Below the pieces are notes generated by a model, which was not told the DNA's origin, ran no database searches, and was given only the letters and a program-made list of their open reading frames with translations. Shown here piece after piece: positions 1-5,401 of a stretch of 19,191 nucleotides of DNA. The stretch is taken from NCBI GenBank assembly GCA_023392795.1, contig JAEWNJ010000145.1, positions 1 to 19,191 on the forward strand. Reading direction: 5' to 3'. Within the stretch, counting starts at the first letter, position 1. Each line of letters starts with the position of its first letter. The position numbers were made by a program, and so were the translations under genes. The DNA is from Candidatus Cloacimonadota bacterium (lineage in GTDB: Bacteria; Cloacimonadota; Cloacimonadia; Cloacimonadales; Cloacimonadaceae).

Positions 1-143
1 GGGATTTGTGAAGCATACAAGTTTCGTTCCAAAATACCACTTATCCATCACTCGCAGTTCATACCACATCACTTACGAAACTAAGGGATGTACCCCAAAA
101 CGCCGCACTTGACAGAAAGCCCCTGCCGATAGCTCTTGACTTC

Positions 144-491
144 ATGGAAAGCTTGAATCAGGCACTGATCGCGGACGCCAATCACCCCATCATCTGTCAC
201 ACGCTGAGAGATGAGCTGCTGCTATACAATATTGATGTACAAGGTGAAATGGCAGTCTTTCAGCTATTCGAGACCCTCAGCGGCAAACATATCAACCGGG
301 AGTGCGTAGCAGATGAGCTTTCCGGCGGGCAGAAAGTGCTGCTAATGCTTTGCCTGGCACTTAATTCTCCGGCACAGAGGATCATCTTCAAGGACTTGCT
401 GCATGCTCTGGACGATGAGCGCCGCGAGCTAACTCAAAGCCTGATCAGACAAAGCACCAAGACCATCCTGCACGAGAAGGGATCATGCTGA
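144..491 (+). CDS. Truncated or degenerate ECF-type ABC ATPase (signature-motif half)
   Basis: This is the C-terminal half of an ABC ATPase of the ECF transporter type. Visible motifs are a Q-loop-like segment (HTLRDELLLYNID, about residues 19-31), the ABC signature ELSGGQ (about residues 58-63) and a terminal H-loop (KTILHEK). At the Walker B position it reads IIFKDLLHALD, so the usual LDEP is replaced by KDLL. The D-loop ALD remains. No Walker A motif exists in this frame: the frame is open back only to position 12, where a TGA closes it, and the extra 44 codons contain no GxxGxGKS. At 115 residues it is about half the usual 220-280. It overlaps the next ATPase gene by 7 bases. The gene is either a 5' deletion remnant or a specialised non-hydrolysing partner. 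The start is uncertain, and ATG 144 is the only ATG in the frame upstream of the motifs. Confidence 0.6.
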   Translation: MESLNQALIADANHPIICHTLRDELLLYNIDVQGEMAVFQLFETLSGKHINRECVADELSGGQKVLLMLCLALNSPAQRIIFKDLLHALDDERRELTQSLIRQSTKTILHEKGSC

Positions 492-985
492 GGATTGCTG
501 CTGGTTCCCTGCGGGTTTGGCCTGCTTTTACACTTGATCTCACCCAAGATCTTTGTTTTGAACAGGAGCACCGCTATCAACTCTGGGGAGCCAATGGCAG
601 TGGGAAAAGCTCCTTTCTGCAAAAGATTCTGCTCCCCCAGCTCCAAAATGCTGAAGGGTCATACATCGTCTATCTGCAGCAGCAGATGCATCTGCAACTC
701 TATGCCCTAAAGGCACATGCCGCCTTTCACGCCCCAGGGAGAAGGATCACCGACGCCCACGATGCTGCAGAGTACTTACTGGACGATCTGAGCAAAACCT
801 ACCCATCTCGGCCCAAGGATATCTTCATCATCGCCGATGAAAGCCCAGCCCTGGAACTCCTGCTGCGTTTCCCCCTACCCCACTGCTTGATCCTGATCGA
901 TCATCAGCAAAAAATCCCCGAAGCCAGGCGAGTGATCTTTGAAGCCCATAATCCCACTCTTACACAGGTTTACCCAGATGCGTAA
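485..985 (+). CDS. Short ECF-type ABC ATPase (Walker A half, no signature motif)
   Basis: This is a compact ABC ATPase subunit of an ECF transporter, 166 residues against the usual 220-280. It shows Walker A GANGSGKSS (about residues 35-43), a Q-rich Q-loop-like stretch (YLQQQMHLQ), a Walker B-like strand IFIIADES with the Asp-Glu pair, and an H-loop-like LILIDHQQ. The helical subdomain is shortened, and no LSGGQ signature is recognisable between the Q-loop and Walker B. The preceding gene retains LSGGQ but lacks Walker A, so together the two could build one composite ATP site. The start ATG lies inside the end of the preceding gene (7-base overlap), with AGAAGG just upstream. The gene overlaps the T component by 8 bases. 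ATP hydrolysis would drive vitamin uptake at the inner membrane. The family assignment rests on motifs and operon context. Confidence 0.65.
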   Translation: MLRIAAGSLRVWPAFTLDLTQDLCFEQEHRYQLWGANGSGKSSFLQKILLPQLQNAEGSYIVYLQQQMHLQLYALKAHAAFHAPGRRITDAHDAAEYLLDDLSKTYPSRPKDIFIIADESPALELLLRFPLPHCLILIDHQQKIPEARRVIFEAHNPTLTQVYPDA

Positions 986-1592
986 GCTGATCCTCCTCAG
1001 TGTGCTCTTCATCGTTTTCAATCTGCTCTGGGGTATCCTGTGGCTTCCTCTGTGGAAGCTGCAACTCCTCACTCTGTGCATCATTATGATGCTTTCCCTC
1101 ATCTATCTGGGCGGAAATCAGTTACTCAAACAGCTCAAAATCCTCCTCCCTTTCGTGGGCACCCTGATTTTTATCTATGCGATCTTTATCATCCTCGGGA
1201 TCAGTCCCGATAATGAAAACGCCCTCGCCTACTGGCTGGCCTACGGATTACCCCGGATTCTACTGCTGCTCTCATCGATCCTCCTGCTCCGCATCTTTGT
1301 TTCCTGGATGCGGATCGAGGACTTTTACAATAGCGGACTCAGCATTCACCGGCTGAAATACATCATTTTGGGGCGAATCCTGTACCAGGCGGCCTTCCAT
1401 TCCTACCCACTGATCAAGGATTGGCTTGCCCTGATCCCAAGCGAGCAGGGCGGTAAACGCAGTTTCAAGCAGCGTTACAATTTCGCCCTCACCGCCAGTC
1501 TGGCCCTGGCTCTATACGTTTTGGGCGAGGCAGACATGAAGGGAGAGATGATGGATAATAGAATAGCTATATGCTATGAGGAGCAACAATGA
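978..1592 (+). CDS. ECF transporter transmembrane T component (EcfT-like)
   Basis: This is a 204-residue polytopic membrane protein with hydrophobic helices at about residues 3-22, 27-45, 56-77, 92-115 and near the C-terminus (TASLALALYVLG). Long amphipathic stretches between the fourth and last helices would form the coupling region that contacts the ATPases. The sequence itself is only weakly diagnostic. The call rests on topology and on its place between ABC ATPases and an S component, the standard A-A-T-S layout. ATG 978 is preferred over an upstream in-frame TTG at 939 because it has AGG about 9 bases upstream and keeps the overlap with the ATPase gene to 8 bases. The stop forms an ATGA overlap with the next start, which implies translational coupling. 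Confidence 0.65.
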   Translation: MRKLILLSVLFIVFNLLWGILWLPLWKLQLLTLCIIMMLSLIYLGGNQLLKQLKILLPFVGTLIFIYAIFIILGISPDNENALAYWLAYGLPRILLLLSSILLLRIFVSWMRIEDFYNSGLSIHRLKYIILGRILYQAAFHSYPLIKDWLALIPSEQGGKRSFKQRYNFALTASLALALYVLGEADMKGEMMDNRIAICYEEQQ

Positions 1593-2065
1593 AATGGTAT
1601 CTGAATGTCGGATTCACCGTACTGGTGATGGTGACCACTCTACTCATTCGCATCCCCGTCCCCGGAGGCGGATACTTCAATTTTGGCGATGTAATCATCG
1701 TGTTTTGCGGTCTATACGCCGGCAAGAAAGCCGGGATGATCGCTGGCGGCATCGGATCAGCGCTGGCTGATCTCATTGGCTTCCCCATTTTTGCCCCCAT
1801 CACCCTGATTGCCAAGGGACTCCTGGGACTCTTTGCCGGCATGGCGAAGGGCAGCGGAAAGGCTTTACAGTACATCTACCCCGCAGTGGGCGGCATCCTG
1901 ATGGTAATAATCTATTTTGGCGGAACCTGGATGCTTCCCGCCATGGGCAAAGCCGCCGCCTTTGCAGACCTGCCCGCAAATCTGATTCAGGCTGCCTTTG
2001 GCTACCTCGGTGGCAGATTGCTCTATGCGGCGTATATGAGGCTGGAGGCTGTGGCGAAGGGATAG
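1589..2065 (+). CDS. ECF transporter substrate-binding S component
   Basis: This is a 158-residue integral membrane protein of the ECF S-component superfamily that contains riboflavin-, HMP- and pyridoxine-type transporters. The strongest evidence is the N-terminal block. It runs from a first helix through IPVPGGGYFNFGDV (about residues 23-36) to a Gly-rich helix with AGKKAGMIAGGIGSALADL and then a PITLIAKGLLGLFAG segment, which is the classic pattern of these vitamin carriers. Two or three more helices follow. The substrate cannot be assigned from sequence, but small water-soluble vitamins or precursors are typical. The start ATG 1589 has GAGGAG at 1578-1583 and overlaps the T-component stop by 4 bases. 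It is the last gene of the transporter operon. Confidence 0.8.
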   Translation: MKWYLNVGFTVLVMVTTLLIRIPVPGGGYFNFGDVIIVFCGLYAGKKAGMIAGGIGSALADLIGFPIFAPITLIAKGLLGLFAGMAKGSGKALQYIYPAVGGILMVIIYFGGTWMLPAMGKAAAFADLPANLIQAAFGYLGGRLLYAAYMRLEAVAKG

Positions 2066-2109
2066 AATAGCTGAGGGGTTTAGAGTTTTTTTTTGGGGGT
2101 TGTCGCAAG
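2066..2109 (+). other. Short spacer with a T9 tract after the ECF operon
   Basis: Immediately after the S-component stop the plus strand has a run of nine T followed by five G (about 2086-2099). No stable GC-rich hairpin precedes the T run, so this is at best a weak terminator. I see nothing else in it. Confidence 0.3.
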
Positions 2110-2259
2110 ATGCTCCTTGAAGATGCCATTATCACCCATCTCCTTGGGCAGATTAAGAATGGCGAGCAAGGCATCTATCTCGACCGGGATTGGTATCACT
2201 GGCCCTTCCTCATCATCTCTGAAAGCTCATCTAGTAGGATGGGAAGACCCCGTATCTGA
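2110..2259 (+). CDS. Small ORF, possible phage-derived fragment
   Basis: This is a 49-codon frame beginning MLLEDAIITHLLGQIKNGEQ and continuing with LDRDWYHWPFLIIS, ending in a low-information tail. The amphipathic N-terminal helix and protein-like composition suggest a real coding remnant. It vaguely resembles the start of Mu-like tail-accessory proteins (gp37 type), but that is impression rather than proof. A G-rich stretch (2095-2099) lies about 10 bases upstream of the ATG. It sits between the transporter operon and a phage lysozyme fragment on the opposite strand, so a decayed prophage origin is plausible. Expression and function are unknown. Confidence 0.3.
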   Translation: MLLEDAIITHLLGQIKNGEQGIYLDRDWYHWPFLIISESSSSRMGRPRI

Positions 2260-2273
2260 TTTGAATCCAGAGC

Positions 2274-2326
2274 GGTTATGATCTGCGTAAATCCGTTCGA
2301 TCTCCGTCATCTGCGTGCTATTACAA
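2274..2326. repeat. Dispersed-repeat-like sequence with internal ATCTGCGT periodicity
   Basis: The plus strand carries ATCTGCGTAAATCCGTTCG followed by ATCTCCGTCATCTGCGTGC. The unit ATCTSCGT occurs three times within about 40 bases. This style of AT/CG-alternating sequence resembles short intergenic repeats that recur in many environmental bacterial genomes. It begins where the lysozyme frame breaks, so it may have inserted into or replaced the 3' part of that gene. Whether it is repeated elsewhere in this genome cannot be seen in the window. Confidence 0.35.
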
Positions 2327-2447
2327 AATCGAGATTGCGGCCATAACCGATGGTCAGCTTTCCTGCAGTACAGCGGTATGGCTTCAGTCGCAGACCTTCA
2401 TGTCTGACTAACTGAGCTTTGATTCGATTCATCAACGTTTCGGTCAT
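2307..2447 (-). pseudogene. Phage-type lysozyme (GH24) 5' fragment
   Basis: The first 46 codons of a T4-type endolysin are visible. An N-terminal helix MTETLMNRIKAQLV is followed by the GH24 hallmark RHEGLRLKPYRCTAGKLTIG and then YGRNLD. The Glu of HEG corresponds to the catalytic acid of the family, and GYGRNLD is the conserved beta-hairpin end. The start is convincing: AAGGAG lies 6 bases upstream of the ATG at 2447. After RNLD the reading frame leaves the family and stops within six codons (FVIARR, stop), so about 100 residues are missing. The break coincides with a dispersed-repeat-like sequence at about 2274-2326. It is therefore a truncated, presumably inactive relic of a prophage or domesticated lysis gene. 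Confidence 0.7.
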
Positions 2448-2685
2448 GCTATCTCCTTGTTCCTTTGTGATCATTAATCCGGAGCCAGGAAAGCACTCAC
2501 CTGTATGTTGACAAATCAGGATGAGCAAGGATGAGACGGATTTTATCATTGACAGATATCAAGAGTGCGTTTTACTTGCTAAAGTGCTGTATGGATGGAG
2601 AATAATTGGATATAATCCTTGTTATCAGGTCATGATGCAACGATCATAAGCACTATATTCGAACAAGAGGTAAGAGATCGTGGAA

Positions 2686-2699
2686 ACCCCGGCAGGGGT
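2686..2699. repeat. Small GC hairpin ACCCC-GGCA-GGGGT
   Basis: A perfect 5-bp inverted repeat (ACCCC/GGGGT) has a 4-base loop. It lies 12 bases before a longer hairpin of similar composition, so the two look like parts of one structured intergenic repeat. Confidence 0.4.
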
Positions 2700-2711
2700 A
2701 ATATTCCATAG

Positions 2712-2731
2712 CCAGGGGTGTAAACTCCTGG
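2712..2731. repeat. Tight 8-bp hairpin CCAGGGGT-GTAA-ACTCCTGG
   Basis: All eight positions of the two arms pair (one as G-U) around a four-base GTAA loop. The flanks CCATA and TATGG can extend the stem after an internal bulge. No T-tract follows on either strand, so a simple intrinsic terminator is unlikely. It reads as an intergenic palindromic repeat unit or a structured RNA end. Confidence 0.5.
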
Positions 2732-2763
2732 TATAATATGGTATAGGCCGTATTTATGGTTTA

Positions 2764-2817
2764 ATCCCTTACCCCCAACCATGAAGACTGTGGTTTTAAT
2801 GGATGGGGGTAGGGGAT
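2764..2817. repeat. 17-bp-arm inverted repeat ATCCCTTACCCCCAACC ... GGATGGGGGTAGGGGAT
   Basis: The arms at 2764-2780 and 2801-2817 pair at 16 of 17 positions (one of them G-U) around a 20-base loop. This is the most stable structure in the gene-free stretch. The loop contains AAGACTGTGGTTTT, and its edge can form an alternative AACCA/TGGTT stem. There is no T-tract after either arm. It could be a palindromic repeat element, a recombination or phase-variation type sequence, or a bidirectional transcription barrier between convergent operons. Confidence 0.5.
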
Positions 2818-2998
2818 ATATGTTTATGATGAGCGTAATGCCATGACAATCCAGTGGATAATACCCCGGCTATCAGGTATGACGCTACTCTGAGCCGGGA
2901 GAGAAACTAATTGCGCACCTTGTTTTGCGGATTGTGCAACGGTCATATATGCGACTATACGGCTATGATTTAATCCGTGCAATAGGTAGAAGAGCGCA

Positions 2999-3030
2999 TT
3001 TCACAGAATAGCTACATTCTTATTGTGAAA
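2999..3030 (-). terminator. Possible terminator hairpin after the 11-gene operon
   Basis: On the minus strand, TTTCACAATA and TATTCTGTGAAA form a stem of 7 bp plus a further AT-rich extension with one bulge. It starts 15 bases downstream of the last operon gene. The position is right for transcript termination, but the stem is AT-rich and no clear U-run follows, so the assignment is tentative. Confidence 0.35.
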
Positions 3031-3044
3031 CTACATCAAGGTCG

Positions 3045-3368
3045 TTACTCTGATTGTAAGTTTCGGTGGCACCAGATATGAAGGACTGTGATGAGAATCG
3101 AAACTACATTTATCACAGTCCAGATTTCTCTGTTTAGATGCAGCGATACTATCGGGTTATAGATAAATGCCAGGACTCCCAAGACCCAGGCCCACTCTTT
3201 CTTTTTGCTACCGATGGCGGACGTAAAGAGATAGGCATATGCCGCGCAGACGATTACTCTCATAATCCGATAATAAGCATAGGGATTCTCCGGATTTAGA
3301 GCCCAGAGGAGCAGCAGCATGATAAATACATGAGGAACATATCTTAGCAAGGGCTTTAGTTTATTCAT
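3045..3368 (-). CDS. Small four-helix membrane protein, last gene of the operon
   Basis: This 107-residue protein has hydrophobic helices at about residues 9-24, 31-52, 59-80 and 83-100, short connecting loops and a charged KKKEW loop between helices 2 and 3. The pattern of a conserved YYRIMR entry to helix 2 and an IYNPIVSLHL segment in helix 3 resembles small uncharacterised bacterial membrane proteins (the DUF6804 type comes to mind, from memory only). The start is supported by GGGAGG a few bases upstream. It follows the OmpA-like gene by 31 bases, the largest gap in the operon, so it could be an accessory gene. No catalytic residues are visible. It may assist the adjacent channel proteins or simply be co-transcribed. 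Confidence 0.6.
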   Translation of the reverse strand: MNKLKPLLRYVPHVFIMLLLLWALNPENPYAYYRIMRVIVCAAYAYLFTSAIGSKKKEWAWVLGVLAFIYNPIVSLHLNREIWTVINVVSILITVLHIWCHRNLQSE

Positions 3369-3399
3369 TCATATCCTCCCTCCAAATACCAGCACAGGT

Positions 3400-3927
3400 T
3401 TATATTTTGCCGCCCGATTTCATGAGGAAAACTTCAATCCTTCGGTTTTTCGCTCTGCCTTCTTCAGTAGCATTGCTGGTCTTTGGCTTGTTCTCTCCAT
3501 AACCTATTGCTCTTATTCTTTTAGGATCAATCCCCTTTATATCAACGAAGTAATTCACAACGCTTTGAGCTCTGGCTGATGAAAGCCCCCAGTTGTTGAT
3601 AAGCTTTGCATCATAGAATGGGACATTGTCTGTGTGCCCAGCCACCACAATAATATAGGTAGAATCACCTTCCCACATCGGGCTGTACTCACCCCGCACT
3701 ATCTTATCATGCAGACTATCTAGGGAAGCATAAGCTGCTTGCGGCAATTTAGCAGATCCCGAAGCAAAATCCGCAGTTTTTGCATCAATATTCCCTACCT
3801 TCACATTCTGGGGAACGCTCATCAAATAGAGTGCATAGATCAGAAAGACCACCATGGCACAGAAGGCAATATCTGCAAAGGATGGCCAGATGTTCAGACT
3901 CTCGTTATGATCGGTGAAGCTATTCAT
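3400..3927 (-). CDS. MotB/OmpA-like stator subunit (ZorB-like)
   Basis: This 175-residue inner-membrane protein has a periplasmic OmpA-like domain. A short cytoplasmic N-terminus leads into one helix at about residues 17-36, which begins WPSFADIAFCAMVVFLIYAL. Asp19 sits at the position of the proton-carrying Asp in MotB, ExbD, TolR and ZorB. The OmpA domain starts with FASGSAKL (54-61) and contains GHTDNVP (97-103), NWGLSSARAQSVVNYF (112-127) and GYGENKP followed by EGRAKNRRIEV near the end. The Asp and Arg residues that bind diaminopimelate of peptidoglycan are thus in place. It lies 3 bases after the MotA/ExbB-like gene, and the two would form a proton-conducting stator anchored to the cell wall. 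The linker between helix and OmpA domain is very short, as in ZorB rather than flagellar MotB. Family confidence is high; a Zorya role is inferred. Confidence 0.85.
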   Translation of the reverse strand: MNSFTDHNESLNIWPSFADIAFCAMVVFLIYALYLMSVPQNVKVGNIDAKTADFASGSAKLPQAAYASLDSLHDKIVRGEYSPMWEGDSTYIIVVAGHTDNVPFYDAKLINNWGLSSARAQSVVNYFVDIKGIDPKRIRAIGYGENKPKTSNATEEGRAKNRRIEVFLMKSGGKI

Positions 3928-3930
3928 TGA

Positions 3931-5394
3931 TTAGAACTCCAATGCCTCGAAGACTCTACCCAGATTATCATTAATCTTCTTTAGCTGGGCTTCCAAGTTT
4001 GCAAACTCTTGCTGGTGTGCACCCTTTTCGGCAAGCAGATCTCTGATTTTCTGCATTGAAGATTCTACTGCCCCCATTTTTTCCAAGCTCTTCCCATAGG
4101 AGTTCAGAGTTCCCAGAGATATAGAAAGATTCACCAGTTCATTCTTTACCATCTCAAAACGGGGATCCAGCAGCTTGGAAACAGAATCCGGAGAAAAGAC
4201 GGTCTGCACATCCATCAGAAGATCCGTCAGGATAGTCTGAAACTTCTCGCTATTGGCATCATTCCTGGCTGAACTGCTTTGAAGTAGCTCCTCAAAGTTT
4301 GCCCGGAACCCTTCCATCATAGCCTTGTTCCCGGTCAACAGGTCATGCTGATTGTTCACCATGGTTGAGATAGCCGTGTAGAGATTGGTGAGCAGATTAG
4401 AGGGCTGGGTAGTAAGCTCAACCACGGTCTGGATCCGGGAGAAGACATTGGCAAACTCCGTGGAGAAATTTTCGATCTGCCCAAGGAGATTCTCATATGT
4501 TTTATCGTAGTTGCGAATGACATCGGCAAAGGCATCCAATTTATCTATCAAAGAACCCAGCACTTCCGATACTCTTAAGTTGTCTTTGCTAACCTGCTTC
4601 AATGCCTTGTACTCTTTTCCCAGCTCATCCAGCACTTCTTTCATGGTGTTGTTGTTGGATTCCACATAAGTCTTCACTGCCTCCGTGTGGGATTTCACCA
4701 CGGTTACCGACCATTGCTTAAACTCAGCCTGGTTCTTAGCAGCGGTATCTCCAAACTTCCTCAAGCCATCGATAAAGTAGTTCTGAATTTCGTGGTAGAA
4801 CTCCACCGGATCGTAGCTGAGGGTTTCTTTCTTGGTCTCGGCGATCAAGGCAGGAAGCTCAAAGCGAGTGAATTGTGACCTGACAGCTCTGATGTTCTGC
4901 CTTAGAATATGGTATAAGATAGAAAGGATAATCGAACAGACTATTCCCATGATACTTGTACCAAATGCAGTGTTGAAGCCATCAGTTATATTCCCGAAAG
5001 TATCCTTGAAGTCCGGATCTAACACGTTGCCTATACTGACAGTAGTAGAGAGCTCATTAAACTCAGGTACGATTAAAACTGCCAGCCCGATAAAGGTACC
5101 CAGTAGTCCCAGAATGGTCAAACTTGAGATTAAAAATCTGATAATTTCGTCAAAAGCTAGCATAGTCCGGGAGAAGTAGCTATCCACATAATCCAGCAAA
5201 ACCCTTTCGTCGCTCACTTTTGATTCTCTGGTATATCTGCGGATTTCATCCGAGAGATCGTAGGAATCGAAGTGTATGCGCCGTACAAGTTCGATGGTGA
5301 TCAAAATCATACCTGACAGCGCAAACAAGCCGATTAAAACATAAGCAATCAAGGCTTCTGTCGCACTTACCTGGAATAAACTCAAAAACATCAT
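3931..5394 (-). CDS. MotA/TolQ/ExbB-like proton channel with long tail (ZorA-like)
   Basis: This 487-residue inner-membrane protein has three hydrophobic segments, at about residues 12-37, 86-110 and 141-165. The second contains LTILGLLGTFIGLAVLIVP and the third TAFGTSIMGIVCSIILSIL, the two blocks that define the MotA/TolQ/ExbB channel family. After residue 170 comes about 315 residues of predicted helical, coiled-coil-rich cytoplasmic tail with many Gln, Asn, Lys and Glu and no further membrane segment. Flagellar MotA and ExbB lack such a tail, whereas the anti-phage Zorya subunit ZorA has one. With the OmpA-like partner 3 bases downstream it should form a PMF-driven stator in which the tail transmits motion or tension into the cytoplasm. 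ATG 5394 follows the previous stop by 7 bases with AGGAAG as ribosome site; a second ATG comes directly after. Confidence 0.85.
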   Translation of the reverse strand: MMFLSLFQVSATEALIAYVLIGLFALSGMILITIELVRRIHFDSYDLSDEIRRYTRESKVSDERVLLDYVDSYFSRTMLAFDEIIRFLISSLTILGLLGTFIGLAVLIVPEFNELSTTVSIGNVLDPDFKDTFGNITDGFNTAFGTSIMGIVCSIILSILYHILRQNIRAVRSQFTRFELPALIAETKKETLSYDPVEFYHEIQNYFIDGLRKFGDTAAKNQAEFKQWSVTVVKSHTEAVKTYVESNNNTMKEVLDELGKEYKALKQVSKDNLRVSEVLGSLIDKLDAFADVIRNYDKTYENLLGQIENFSTEFANVFSRIQTVVELTTQPSNLLTNLYTAISTMVNNQHDLLTGNKAMMEGFRANFEELLQSSSARNDANSEKFQTILTDLLMDVQTVFSPDSVSKLLDPRFEMVKNELVNLSISLGTLNSYGKSLEKMGAVESSMQKIRDLLAEKGAHQQEFANLEAQLKKINDNLGRVFEALEF

Positions 5395-5401
5395 GTACTT
5401 C

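Larger units (their letters stand above)
2548..2998. other. Gene-free region with hairpins and degenerate repeats
   Basis: I see no credible coding frame in these roughly 450 bases. The region contains three strong inverted repeats, listed separately. It also holds loosely repeated words: TGCAACGATCATA (about 2637-2649) against TGCAACGGTCATA (about 2936-2948), and AAGAGTGCGTTTTAC (about 2560) against AAGAGCGCATTTCAC (about 2990). These could be the degenerate ends of a decayed element. It separates the plus-strand transporter region from the convergent end of the large minus-strand operon. Confidence 0.5.

Noticed and set aside
3400..5394. Flagellar MotA/MotB pair
   Set aside because: The channel has three rather than four membrane segments and a long helical tail, and no flagellar or chemotaxis genes are nearby.
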